The notes beneath the pieces are model-generated. The model was not told the origin of the DNA and did no database searches. It saw nothing but the letters and a program-made list of their open reading frames with translations. The translations under genes and the position numbers were made by a program. Positions 27,860-36,973 of a stretch of DNA of 64,000 bases are shown here, one piece after another. The DNA lies in assembly GCA_963840545.1 (NCBI GenBank), contig CAWIZE010000015.1, positions 1-64,000 on the forward strand, written 5' to 3'. The stretch is from JAKAWQ01 sp963840545. Lineage in GTDB: Bacteria; Pseudomonadota; Alphaproteobacteria; Acetobacterales; Acetobacteraceae. The number at the start of each line of letters is the position of its first letter. Within the stretch, counting starts at the first letter, position 1.

Positions 27860-28921
27860 ATGCACGCATCCCCGCTGACCTATCGCCGCCAGATCGAGAC
27901 CATCCTGCTCGCCTGGGGCGCCCGCATCGAAGCGGCCGCCGCGATCGCCGAAGTCCTGCTCTATGCCGGCCTCTCCGGCATCGACAGCCACGGCATCTCG
28001 ATGCTCACCGAGTACGACGAGCGCCGCCGCCGCGGCTGGATCGACCTCAAGGCCAAGCCGCGCGTGCTGAGCGAGACGCCCGCCGCGGTGCTGATCGACG
28101 CCGGCGGCGGCCTCGGCCACTGGCCGGGCGTGCTCGCCATGACCGAGGCGATCGCGCGGGCGAAGGCGGTCGGCCTCGCCGCGGCCGCGGTCCGCAACTC
28201 CGCCCATTTCGGCGCCTGCGGCTACTACACGAAGATGGCGGCCGAGGCCGGGCTGATCGGCATCGCCACCACCAGCGCCTCGGGCATCCGCGTCGTGCCG
28301 ACCAACGGCGCCGAGCCCCGGCTCGGCACCGACCCCTTCTCCTTCGCCGCCCCCGGCGCGGAAGGTTTTCCTTTTCTCCTCGACATGGCGACCACCACCG
28401 TCGCCTTCGGAAAAGTCCGCAACAAGGTCAATGAAAACTCCCCCTGCCCGCCCGGCTGGGTCCTCAATTCGTCCGGCCGCCCGAGCACGGACCCGGCCGA
28501 CGCCGCCGAGCGCGGCGGCTTCCTCACCCCCCTCGGCGGCACGGCGGAGAACGCGAGCTACAAGGGCTACGGGCTGGCGGCGATGGTGAATATCCTCTCT
28601 TCGTGCCTCGCCGGGGCCATGCTCATCACCGATGCCGCCCGCCCCGCGCGTCCGGGCGGGCCCGAAATCGGTCATTTCTTCCTCGCCCTCGATCCCGCGA
28701 TCTTCCGCGACCCGGCCGAGTTCCGCGCCGAGGTCGCCGGCTTCTGCGACGCCCTCCGCGCGACGCGCCCGCTCGATCCGGACGTGCCGGTGCTGGTCGC
28801 CGGCGATCCCGAGCGCGCCTGCGCCGCCCGCCGCGCCGAGGCGGGCATCCCGATCCCGCCCGGCCTCGCCGCGCGCCTCAAGGAGATCGCCCGCGCGGCC
28901 GATGTCCCCTGGCTGCTGTGA
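27860..28921 (+). CDS. Ldh family (malate/L-lactate-type) NAD(P)-dependent oxidoreductase
   Basis: The 353-residue product belongs to the LDH2/MDH2 family (YlbC, ComC and ureidoglycolate dehydrogenases). It shows GIDSHGISMLTEYDERRRRG at the N-terminus, RNSAHFGACGYYTKMAAEAG with the catalytic His, and GTDPFSFAAP, FLLDMATTTVAFGKV and NASYKGYGLAAMVNIL. The substrate may be malate, lactate, sulfolactate or ureidoglycolate and cannot be decided from sequence. It stands alone, divergent from the NUDIX gene. Confidence 0.9.
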   Translation: MHASPLTYRRQIETILLAWGARIEAAAAIAEVLLYAGLSGIDSHGISMLTEYDERRRRGWIDLKAKPRVLSETPAAVLIDAGGGLGHWPGVLAMTEAIARAKAVGLAAAAVRNSAHFGACGYYTKMAAEAGLIGIATTSASGIRVVPTNGAEPRLGTDPFSFAAPGAEGFPFLLDMATTTVAFGKVRNKVNENSPCPPGWVLNSSGRPSTDPADAAERGGFLTPLGGTAENASYKGYGLAAMVNILSSCLAGAMLITDAARPARPGGPEIGHFFLALDPAIFRDPAEFRAEVAGFCDALRATRPLDPDVPVLVAGDPERACAARRAEAGIPIPPGLAARLKEIARAADVPWLL

Positions 28922-29035
28922 GGAGGCTCCGCTGAGGGCGAAGCACGTCGTGGTCGCACGTTAACCAGAGTTCTGCTAGCAAGCTCTCCGATTGTGCGGC
29001 GCCGCATGAGGTGGGCGCCCGGCGAAGGAGCGCCC

Positions 29036-30493
29036 ATGGACGAGCATCGCGCAGGCCTCGACCCTGAGAACTGGGACGAGCTCCGCTCCCTCGGCCACCG
29101 CATGCTCGACGACGCGTTCGACTATCTCGAGCACGCGCGCGCCCGCCCGGTGTGGCAGAAGATGCCCGCCGAGCTCCGCGCCGAGCTCACGGCCCCGCTG
29201 CCGCGCGGGCCGGAGAGCCCGGACCTCGCCTATGAGGACTTCCTCCGCCTCGTCCTGCCCTACGCCACCGGCAACACCCATCCCCGCTTCATGGGCTGGG
29301 TCCATGGCGGCGGCACGGCGGTCGGCATGCTGGCCGAGATGCTCGGCGGCGCCCTCAACGCCAATCTCGGCGGCCGCGACCATGCGCCGATCGAGGTCGA
29401 GCGCCAGGTCGTCCGCTGGTCCGCCGAGCTGCTCGGCCTGCCGCCCGAAAGCTCGGGCCTGCTCGTCACCGGCACCTCGATCGCCAACCTGATCGGCCTG
29501 CTGGTCGCCCGCACGGCGACCCTCGGCCCGACCTCCCGCCGCCACGGCCTGGAGGGCGCACGCCTCACCGCCTACAGCTCGGCCGCCGCCCATGGCTGCA
29601 TCGCCCAGGCGATGGACATCTCCGGGATCGGCTCCGCGCAGCTCCGGATGATCCCGTGCGACGACGCGGGCGGCATGGACATGGCCGCCCTCGACGAGGC
29701 CATCGCCGCCGACCGCGCCGCCGGCAACCGGCCCTTCCTCGTCGTCGGCACCGCGGGCACGGTCGATATCGGCGCGCTCGACGATCTCGCCGGCCTTGCC
29801 GCGCTCTGCCGGCGGGAAGAGATCTGGTTCCACGTGGACGGCGCCTTCGGGGCGATGCTCGCGCTCTCGCCAAGGCTGCGCCCGCTGCTCGCCGGCATCG
29901 AGGAGGCCGATTCGGTCGCCTTCGACTTCCACAAATGGGCCCAGGTCCCCTACGACGCCGGCTGCATCCTCGTCCGCGACGCCGTCCGCCACCGCGCCGC
30001 CTTCGCCCAGTCGGCGGCCTATCTCCGCCGCGACTCGCGCGGCCTCGCCGGCGGCCATCCCTGGCCCTGCGATTTCGGCCCCGACCTCTCGCGCGGCTTC
30101 CGGGCGCTGAAGGTCTGGATGACGCTGAAGGTCTTCGGCGCCGAGCGGCTCGGCGCGGTCGTCGAGGCGAGCTGCGCGCTCGCCGCGGGCCTCGCCCGCC
30201 GCGTCGCCGCCGAGCCCGATCTCGAGCTCCTCGCCCCGGTCGCGCTCAACATCGTCTGCTTCCGCTATGAAGGTGCTGCCGCCCGCGCGGGCTTCGACCT
30301 CGACGCGCTCAACGCCGCCATCGTCGCCGATCTCCAGGAGGCCGGCATCGCCGCGCCCTCGACCACGATCGTCGGCGGCAAGCTCGCCATCCGCGCCGCC
30401 CTGGTCAACCACCGTACGGACGAGTCGGACATCGCCGCACTGCTCGAGCAGGTGCTGCGGGTCGGCCACGCGCGAAGCATGGAAGCCGCCTGA
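29036..30493 (+). CDS. PLP-dependent group II decarboxylase / aminotransferase-like
   Basis: This 485-residue fold-type I PLP enzyme resembles aromatic-L-amino-acid and glutamate decarboxylases. HPRFMGWVHGGGTAVGMLAEM, SGLLVTGTSIANLIGLLVAR and FHVDGAFGAMLAL (the Asp that pairs with the pyridine nitrogen) precede DFHKWAQVPYDAGC near residue 300, whose Lys forms the Schiff base. The C-terminal ends at RAALVNHRTDESDIAALL. AAGGAG lies 7 bases before ATG 29036. The amino acid used is unknown. The gene stands alone; an inverted-repeat terminator for the opposite gene follows. Confidence 0.9.
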   Translation: MDEHRAGLDPENWDELRSLGHRMLDDAFDYLEHARARPVWQKMPAELRAELTAPLPRGPESPDLAYEDFLRLVLPYATGNTHPRFMGWVHGGGTAVGMLAEMLGGALNANLGGRDHAPIEVERQVVRWSAELLGLPPESSGLLVTGTSIANLIGLLVARTATLGPTSRRHGLEGARLTAYSSAAAHGCIAQAMDISGIGSAQLRMIPCDDAGGMDMAALDEAIAADRAAGNRPFLVVGTAGTVDIGALDDLAGLAALCRREEIWFHVDGAFGAMLALSPRLRPLLAGIEEADSVAFDFHKWAQVPYDAGCILVRDAVRHRAAFAQSAAYLRRDSRGLAGGHPWPCDFGPDLSRGFRALKVWMTLKVFGAERLGAVVEASCALAAGLARRVAAEPDLELLAPVALNIVCFRYEGAAARAGFDLDALNAAIVADLQEAGIAAPSTTIVGGKLAIRAALVNHRTDESDIAALLEQVLRVGHARSMEAA

Positions 30494-30527
30494 CACGAAG
30501 GGCTCCGGTCCCTCGAAACAAAAGAAA

Positions 30528-30555
30528 ACCCTGCCGGACTTTCGTCCGGCAGGGT
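30528..30555 (-). terminator. Rho-independent terminator for anmK
   Basis: A perfect 12-bp stem, ACCCTGCCGGAC/GTCCGGCAGGGT with a TTTC loop, is flanked on the plus side by AAAAGAAAA. Read on the minus strand it is a strong hairpin followed by TTTTCTTTTG. It therefore ends leftward transcription, most likely from anmK, whose stop lies about 200 bases away. A second hairpin, GGGGGTC-AGA-GACCCCC, sits at 30592-30608. Confidence 0.85.
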
Positions 30556-30756
30556 CGAGTAAACAGGGAGGCTTCACGTCTGGGAGACGAAGGGGGTCAG
30601 AGACCCCCGCTTTCCAGCCTCGCGGCCGGAACCGAAACAGCCCGTGGCGTCATCTCACCGCCGCGCCAGGGCCGAAACCCACAACCCAAGGTAATGACCT
30701 CATCGCCATTGTGCTACTGCGCAATGACGAAGCCGATATACCATAAACGCATAACA

Positions 30757-31878
30757 TCAAGCCCTGTCTTGTTTCTGCCGCATTTCGCCCGGGCCCTCCG
30801 GCCGCACCAGGCGCCCGCCTGTGAGCGGCTGCGGCACGCCCGTGGTGGTGGGAAAGCTGAGCGGCAGCCCGGCCAGGCTGCGCGCGGCGAGGAAGCCGAA
30901 GCACTGCGCCTCCAGCGAATCCCCGTCCCATCCCACCGCCTCCACGGGATCGACCGGGGCGGCGAGCGCGCGGGCGAGCGCGGCCATGATCGCGGGGTTG
31001 CGCCGCCCGCCGCCGGCCACCAGCCAGCGCGAAGGCGGCGCCGGCAACGGCGCCAGCGCCACCAACTCGGCCGTGAAGGCCGCCAGCGTCGCCGCCCCGT
31101 CTTCGGGCGAAAGCGCCCCGAGCCCGCTCCCGGCGATGCGCGCCGAGAAAGCCAGCCGGTCGAGCGATTTCGGCCCCGGCCGCGCGAAATAGGGGTCGGC
31201 CAGCAGCGCCGCCAGCACCCCCTCAGCGACCCGCCCCGCCCGCGCCAGCGCCCCATCCTCGTCGCGGCTCCGCCCCGTCATGCGCCGTGCCCAATCGTCG
31301 AGCGGCCCGTTGCCCGGCCCGGTATCGAAGGCGACCAGCCGGGAGTTATTTGTCCCCTGGGCGGGGCCAATCCATGTCACGTTCGCCACGCCCCCGATAT
31401 TCAGCACCGCGAGCGGCCGCACCTGCCCCGCCGCCAGCGCGGCATGGAACACCGGCGCGAGCGGCGCCCCCTCGCCGCCCGCCGCAACGTCCGCGGCGCG
31501 GAAATCATGCACCACGGGGATCCCCGTGCGCCGCGCCAGCAGCCGCGCATCGCCGATCTGCCAGGTTTTTCCCTCCTCGGGCCGGTGCAGGATCGTCTGG
31601 CCATGCATCCCGATCACGTCGGCCGCCTCGCCGAGCGCGGCCACCGCCTCGGCATGACGCTCCGTCAGCCGCGCCTCGACCGCCACGAGCTCCGGATCAT
31701 CCGCCGCCAGCCCCTCCGCCTGGTCGAGGATCGCCCGCAGCCGCTGCCGCAACCCTTCTCCATAGGGGAGCGTCAGCCGCTTCCCGAGCCGCCCCACCCG
31801 CACCCCGTCGGTCTCGATCCAGGCGGCATCCACCCCGTCGAGCGAGGTGCCGCTCATCAGCCCGATCGCCCGCCACAT
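30757..31878 (-). CDS. anmK: Anhydro-N-acetylmuramic acid kinase
   Basis: AnmK phosphorylates 1,6-anhydro-MurNAc with ring opening during peptidoglycan recycling. The 373-residue product has the diagnostic start GLMSGTSLDGVDAAWIETDG, GMHGQTILHRPEE, NIGGVANVTW, FDTGPGNGPLDDW and AGGGRRNPAIM (ATPase-fold adenosine motif). It is divergent from tyrS, with ATG 31878 close to its start region. This anmK-tyrS neighbourhood is common in Alphaproteobacteria. Confidence 0.97.
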   Translation of the reverse strand: MWRAIGLMSGTSLDGVDAAWIETDGVRVGRLGKRLTLPYGEGLRQRLRAILDQAEGLAADDPELVAVEARLTERHAEAVAALGEAADVIGMHGQTILHRPEEGKTWQIGDARLLARRTGIPVVHDFRAADVAAGGEGAPLAPVFHAALAAGQVRPLAVLNIGGVANVTWIGPAQGTNNSRLVAFDTGPGNGPLDDWARRMTGRSRDEDGALARAGRVAEGVLAALLADPYFARPGPKSLDRLAFSARIAGSGLGALSPEDGAATLAAFTAELVALAPLPAPPSRWLVAGGGRRNPAIMAALARALAAPVDPVEAVGWDGDSLEAQCFGFLAARSLAGLPLSFPTTTGVPQPLTGGRLVRPEGPGEMRQKQDRA

Positions 31879-31913
31879 TCCCCTCGTCTCCCGTGCGTGC
31901 TAGCTGCCCGCGC

Positions 31914-33146
31914 ATGTCACAGAGCGACTTCCTCGCCGAGGCCACAGAGCGCGGCTTCGTCTACCAATGCACCGATCCCGACGCGCTCGACGCAGCTCTC
32001 CGCGCCGGCCCGGTCTCCGCCTATATCGGCTTCGACTGCACCGCGCCGAGCCTCCATGTCGGCAGCCTGGTGCAGATCATGCTGCTCCGGCTCTTCCAGC
32101 GCCACGGCCACCGGCCGGTCGTGCTGATGGGCGGCGGCACGACGCGCATCGGCGATCCCTCCGGCCGCGACGAAACCCGCCAGCTCCTCACCGACGCCGC
32201 GATCGCCGCCAACATGGAAGGCATCCGCCGCGTCTTCGAGCCCTTCCTCCATTTCGGCACCGGTCAGTCGGACGCGGTCACCGCCAACAACGCCGACTGG
32301 CTCGATCCGCTCGGCTACATCCCGCTTCTGCGCGATGTCGGGCGGCACTTCACCGTCAACCGCATGCTCACCTTCGATTCCGTAAAACTCCGCCTCGATC
32401 GCGAGCAGCCGCTGACCTTCCTCGAATTCAACTACATGATCCTCCAGAGCTACGATTTTCGCGAACTGTTCCGCCGCCACAACGTCCGGCTGCAGATGGG
32501 CGGCTCGGACCAATGGGGCAACATCGTCTCCGGCGCCGAGCTCGTCCGCCGCACCGAGGGCGCGCAGGTCTTCGGCCTGACGACGCCGCTCATCACCACC
32601 GCCTCGGGCGCGAAGATGGGAAAGACCGCCGCCGGCGCCATCTGGCTCACCGCGGATCGCCTCGCGCCCTTCGACTATTGGCAGTTCTGGCGCAACACCG
32701 AGGACGCGGATGTCGGCCGCTTTCTACGACTTTTCACCGATCTTTCCCTCCCCGACATCGCGCGCATCGAGCAAGGCGACATCAACGAAGCGAAGAAAAT
32801 CCTCGCAACCGTTGCGACCCGCCTCGCCCACGGCGCCGAAGCCGCCGCCCAGGCGGCCGAGGCCGCCCGCCGCCTCTTCGAGGCCGGCCAATCGGCGGAT
32901 ATCCCCGCAATCTCCGTCCCTGAGGCCGAGCTCGCGACCGGCCTGCCCGCCTTCCGCCTCTTCGCCATCGCCGGCCTCGCCACGAGCAACGGCGAAGCCC
33001 GCCGCCTGATCCGCGCCGGCGGCGCGCGCATCAACGACGCCCCCGTCACCGACGAAACCCGCACACTCACCCTCGCCGACCTCCAGGACGGCGCGATCAA
33101 GCTCTCCGCCGGCCGCAAGCACCACCGCCTGATCCGCCCGGAATAA
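31914..33146 (+). CDS. tyrS: Tyrosyl-tRNA synthetase
   Basis: This 410-residue class I synthetase charges tRNA(Tyr). GFDCTAPSLHVGSLVQIMLL contains the HIGH-equivalent HVGS; QMGGSDQWGNIVSGAELVRR is the tyrosine-binding region; KMGKT is the KMSKS variant, near residue 235. The S4-like RNA-binding tail ends with ARRLIRAGGARINDAPV and KLSAGRKHHRLIRPE. The ATG at 31914 gives MSQSDFLAEATERGF, a normal N-terminus. Confidence 0.98.
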   Translation: MSQSDFLAEATERGFVYQCTDPDALDAALRAGPVSAYIGFDCTAPSLHVGSLVQIMLLRLFQRHGHRPVVLMGGGTTRIGDPSGRDETRQLLTDAAIAANMEGIRRVFEPFLHFGTGQSDAVTANNADWLDPLGYIPLLRDVGRHFTVNRMLTFDSVKLRLDREQPLTFLEFNYMILQSYDFRELFRRHNVRLQMGGSDQWGNIVSGAELVRRTEGAQVFGLTTPLITTASGAKMGKTAAGAIWLTADRLAPFDYWQFWRNTEDADVGRFLRLFTDLSLPDIARIEQGDINEAKKILATVATRLAHGAEAAAQAAEAARRLFEAGQSADIPAISVPEAELATGLPAFRLFAIAGLATSNGEARRLIRAGGARINDAPVTDETRTLTLADLQDGAIKLSAGRKHHRLIRPE

Positions 33147-33276
33147 CGATTACCCAACGCCTGGGCCCAGAGGCGCAGCCCACCCGCGACGCCTGCCTGA
33201 CCCGCTCCGAAGCCACTCCAGGACGGCGCCGGAATGCCGCTATCCTCGGCGCCGACCCTGAGCAAAGAGACACGGC

Positions 33277-34324
33277 ATGGCCTCATCCATCGCGGGCAGC
33301 GAAGAATTGCGTTCCCTCCCCGGCATCACACGCGCCCTCACCGCCCTCTGCCTCCTCCTCTCCTGCGCTCCCCTCGCCGCGCACGCCGCCACGCTCGCGA
33401 CCGCCACCCTTGCAACCGTCATGCTCCCCGGCGGGACCACCCTTCCCTACTTCGTCTCCGCGCCCGACGAAAAATCCCTCACCCAGGCGCTGATCGCGAT
33501 TCATGGCTATACGCGCGACGCGACCCGTACCTTCGCCGCCGCATCCCATGCGGCGGCCAATGCCGGAGCATCCGCGCGCACGCTCATCGTCGCGCCCATC
33601 TTCCCGGTGCCCGCGCCGGAAGACGAAAAATGCCACTTTCACGACGTGCCGACGGCCGCGCCCACGGACGCGCTCTGGCATTGCGGCGCCTGGGCGCGCG
33701 GCGGCGCCGCGCTCAATGCGCCGGTGACCTCCTTCGCGGCGATGGACGCCCTCGTCGAGAAAATCGCGCGCGCCTACACGCGGGTCCGCGTCGTCACCAT
33801 CGCCGGGTTCTCCGCGGGCGCGCAGTTCGTCCAGCATTATGCGGGCTTCGCCGACGTGCAAAGCGCCCCCGTCCTCCTGCGTTACGTGATCGCGGACCCC
33901 AGCGAATTCGTCTATTTCGATCCCGGACGTCCCGTCGCAACCAACGCCGCCTGCCCCGACGCCAACGACTGGAAATTCGGCACCGACAGGCTTCCCGCCG
34001 ATCTCGGCCGCAGCGCCGCCGCGGCGCGCGCCGCCTATGCCGCTTCCGACATCCGTTACCTCGCAGGCTCGCTCGACACCGGCGCCGGGCCGGGCACTGC
34101 CTACCGCCTGCTGGAAAAGAATTGCGCGGCCGAACAGCAGGGTCAGTACCCGGCTCGATCGCGCCGAGCATTACGCAACCTATGACGCCGCCATGCTCGC
34201 CCATGGCCGCCATCCGCTCACCATCGTTCCCGGTTGCGCGCACAGCGTGACCTGCGTCTTCCCCGCGCCCGCCGCGCGGGCCGCGCTCTTCGGCGACCTG
34301 GCCGCGCCCGGCGCGGCGCCCTAG
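33277..34324 (+). CDS. Exported alpha/beta hydrolase (esterase/depolymerase-like), frameshift near 34150
   Basis: The protein begins with a signal peptide (LTALCLLLSCAPLAAHA). It then has LIAIHGYTRDATRTF, TIAGFSAGAQFVQHYAGF (nucleophile elbow GFSAG) and ADPSEFVYFDPGRP. At about 34143-34160 (after NCAAEQQG) the homology leaves the frame. It resumes as RLDRAEHYATYDAAMLAHG and IVPGCAHSVTCVF, with a probable catalytic His, to the TAG in 34322-34324, about 349 residues. The joint lies at GTACC (34146-34150). It is probably periplasmic; the substrate is unknown. Confidence 0.75.
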
Positions 34325-34350
34325 TGCCAGCTTTCACAGAGAGCTGACAC
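34324..34350. terminator. Possible bidirectional terminator hairpin
   Basis: GTGCCAGCT and AGCTGACAC form a 9-bp stem with one mismatch (a G-U wobble when read on the minus strand) around a 9-base loop, just after the hydrolase stop and before the convergent histidine kinase gene. No T-run follows on the plus strand, so it is only a candidate. Confidence 0.35.
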
Positions 34351-34446
34351 CTCGGTGTTCGTCCAAGTGCCCGGCCGCGCGCAACGCGGCACGCACCCGC
34401 AAAGAGCGTGGCCGAGCTGTGGAACGCCCCGCCCGGAAGCCCCGCC

Positions 34447-36036
34447 TTAGGGCCGGATCAGGCGCCCGATTCGCGCGAGAATCTCTTCCGTGACGCGGAC
34501 CAGCCGGTCCACGAGATCGGCCGCCCGATCGGCAAGAGGGTCCGGCAGCCTGCGCAGGAGAAATGTCCGAAGGCGAGCGACCCACCCATGTTCTACGGCC
34601 GCCCCGGAGGACGCCGGGAAGATCAGCCTGAAGAGCAGCCCCGGATTGCCGTCGGAAAGTTCGATGCGGGCTCCATGCAGGCCCGCGATGGCGGCAACGA
34701 GGCTGAGGCCGAGGCCGGTGCCGGGCGTCGTGCGGCTCGCCTCCAGCCGATAAAAGGGACGGAACAGTTTCTCCCTGAATTCCGGCGGCACGCCCGGGCC
34801 GCTGTCGCGCACGGAGAGGACCGGCACGCCCGCCTCGATGGCGGCGCTCACGGCAATGGCGGTGCCGGACGGCGTATGAGTGAGCGCATTCTCGATCACG
34901 TTCGCGATCAGTTGCGTCAGCAGCGCCCGGTTGCCGCAAATGGGCAGCGGCTTTCGCGTGCTGCACGCGAGGGTCTGGCCTTGCTCGTCGGCGACGGCGC
35001 GGTACGCCTCCACGACATCCTCGACCAGTTCGCCGAGATCGATCGGAGCGAACTGGCGAACCTCGGCGGCCGAGCCGATCTTCGCAATGCGCAGCAGGGC
35101 CCCGAACGTCTCCAGGATCGAATCGACATCGCGGATCGAGTGATCCAGCGCCGCGCGGAGCTCATCTGCGGTCTGGCCCTGCAATCGGGCCAGCTCCAGG
35201 CGCTGCCGGTGCCGCGATAACGGTGTGCGGAGGTCATGGGCGATGTCGCTCGAAACCTGCCGGAGGCCGTCCATCAATGACTGGATGCGGTCAAGCATCG
35301 CGTTGAGGCCGGCGGCCAGGTGGTCGAATTCATCGTTCGTCCCGCGGATCTCGATGCGCTGGCCAAGCTCGCCCGCAACGATGCGCAGGCTGGCGCGGCT
35401 GATGGCCTCGACCCGGCCAAGAACGCTGAAGCTCATCATCGAACCGGCCAGCAATGCCAGCGTGACCGTGCCGAGAAGCACCCAGAAAAACGCGCTCGCG
35501 ATGGCGAGCCTGAGTTCGCGCAGCTCGGAGTCCGCCAGGCCGACCAGAAGATAGCCTCCATCGGGCTCGCGGATTCCGCGTCCGCGGACCCCGATCCCGG
35601 ATGGCGACGTCCACTCGCGCACGCCGAGGACCGGTTTCATATGGGGCATGTTCCCGGCAAGCACCCGGCCGGAGGCATCCTCCAGCAGATAGAAAGCGTC
35701 GGGGCTGGCGTGAGCTGCCTGAGCCGCAACCACCCCCTCCAGGCCCCTTGCCCCGTGCCCCCGCGCATCCGCCTTCTCCTCCGAGATTTCCGTCGTTACG
35801 GCGGCGTCGATCTGGCCCGCGACGTAGCTGGTCGCGAGCCAATAGACGAGCCCGAACAAGACCACCGCGGACAGGCTGAAAAGGCCTGCGTATAACAGGG
35901 TCAGACGAAAGCTGGACGTTCTCGTAAACCGTGGGATGCGGCAAAGCCCGGGCGCGCGCGCCCATGCGAGACACCGCCCGGCCACGGACCTGAGCGCCGG
36001 CTCAGGACGAATCACGGAGCCGGTACCCAATTCCAC
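34447..36036 (-). CDS. Sensor histidine kinase (EnvZ/OmpB-type)
   Basis: This 529-residue membrane kinase pairs with the response regulator it overlaps. It has a transmembrane helix (LYAGLFSLSAVVLFGLVYWL), a periplasmic segment of about 120 residues, and a second helix (FFWVLLGTVTLALLAG). A HAMP region, the phosphorylation motif SSDIAHDLRTPLSRHRQRLE (conserved His in HDLRTPL), and the ATP domain NVIENALTHTP, DSGPGVPPEF and TGLGLSLV follow. The ATG at 36036 overlaps the regulator stop by 35 bases; a later start is possible. The signal is unknown. Confidence 0.9.
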   Translation of the reverse strand: MELGTGSVIRPEPALRSVAGRCLAWARAPGLCRIPRFTRTSSFRLTLLYAGLFSLSAVVLFGLVYWLATSYVAGQIDAAVTTEISEEKADARGHGARGLEGVVAAQAAHASPDAFYLLEDASGRVLAGNMPHMKPVLGVREWTSPSGIGVRGRGIREPDGGYLLVGLADSELRELRLAIASAFFWVLLGTVTLALLAGSMMSFSVLGRVEAISRASLRIVAGELGQRIEIRGTNDEFDHLAAGLNAMLDRIQSLMDGLRQVSSDIAHDLRTPLSRHRQRLELARLQGQTADELRAALDHSIRDVDSILETFGALLRIAKIGSAAEVRQFAPIDLGELVEDVVEAYRAVADEQGQTLACSTRKPLPICGNRALLTQLIANVIENALTHTPSGTAIAVSAAIEAGVPVLSVRDSGPGVPPEFREKLFRPFYRLEASRTTPGTGLGLSLVAAIAGLHGARIELSDGNPGLLFRLIFPASSGAAVEHGWVARLRTFLLRRLPDPLADRAADLVDRLVRVTEEILARIGRLIRP

Positions 36037-36685
36037 GCACGGTCTGGATCAGATCTTCGGCGGCGGAGAACGGCCCGATCTTGGCGCGCAGGCGGCTCAT
36101 ATTGCTCTCGACGAGATTGGTTCGCGGTTCGAAATGAAAACCCCAGACGTTTTCGAGCAACATGGATCGCGTGACCACACGCCCGGCATTGCGCACCAGA
36201 TATTCCAGGATGCGGAACTCGCGCGACTGGAGGTCCAGGAGCTCTCCATCCCGCCTGGCGGTCAGCGTCAGCAGGTCGATCTCGAGCGGTCCTGCCCGCA
36301 GGATCGTTTCGGGAGCGTCGGCCGGCCGGCGCCGGCGACCGAGCGCCTCCACGCGGGCGGCCAGTTCCCTGAGCGCGAACGGCTTGGCCAGGTAATCGTC
36401 CCCACCGGCCTGGAGGCCCGCGACCCGGTCCGGCACGTCGCCGAGCGCGGTGAGGAAGAGGACCGGGGCGGTCGTGCCACCCGCTCGCAGCATGCGGACC
36501 AGCGTCAGCCCGTCCAGGTGGGGCAACATGCGATCGACGATCAGGAGGTCCCAGTCCTCGCAGGAAGCCCTGAGGAGCGCATCCCGGCCATCGACCACGA
36601 TGCTGACGACGTGCCCGTCGGGCTCGAGGCCGCGGACAATGAAGGCGGCGGCCTCCCTGTCGTCTTCGATCACCAGGATTTTCAT
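36002..36685 (-). CDS. OmpR/PhoB family response regulator
   Basis: The 227-residue regulator has a receiver domain (MKILVIEDDREAAAFIV, with the phospho-acceptor Asp in LLIVDRMLPHLDG, and LAKPFALREL with the conserved Lys) and a winged-helix OmpR domain from about 128 to the end, containing EFRILEYLVRNAGRVVTRSML and TVRGIGYRL. It is transcribed ahead of the kinase gene in the same operon, with a 35-base overlap. The 288-bp gap to the divergent phosphoesterase holds its promoter. Confidence 0.95.
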   Translation of the reverse strand: MKILVIEDDREAAAFIVRGLEPDGHVVSIVVDGRDALLRASCEDWDLLIVDRMLPHLDGLTLVRMLRAGGTTAPVLFLTALGDVPDRVAGLQAGGDDYLAKPFALRELAARVEALGRRRRPADAPETILRAGPLEIDLLTLTARRDGELLDLQSREFRILEYLVRNAGRVVTRSMLLENVWGFHFEPRTNLVESNMSRLRAKIGPFSAAEDLIQTVRGIGYRLRDSS

Positions 36686-36973
36686 GGTTGACCCGACCGG
36701 GGGATCGCATGGCAGTTGCCCTGACGGCGGTCAAGTCGCCTGCCGCCCAGCCTGCCAAACCTTGGGCATAATTTAATCGAGCGACATGCCGGCCCAACTT
36801 TTCGGTGTTAGGTTGGCCGGTGCTCGGTTGCCCGCCACGACTTCCGTTGCCCGAGTGACGCCCGATGTCCGCGTCTCTGCACCCGTAACGGTGAACCCCG
36901 ATGCGAGAGCCTGGGCCTTCAAGCGATCCTCTTGTAGCATGGCCTCTTGTAACCCGGCAGGAGATACGCGCCC

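Noticed and set aside
30592..30608. Second terminator after the PLP decarboxylase gene
   Set aside because: The GGGGGTC-AGA-GACCCCC hairpin has no T-run on either side, so it is noted only with the terminator entry.
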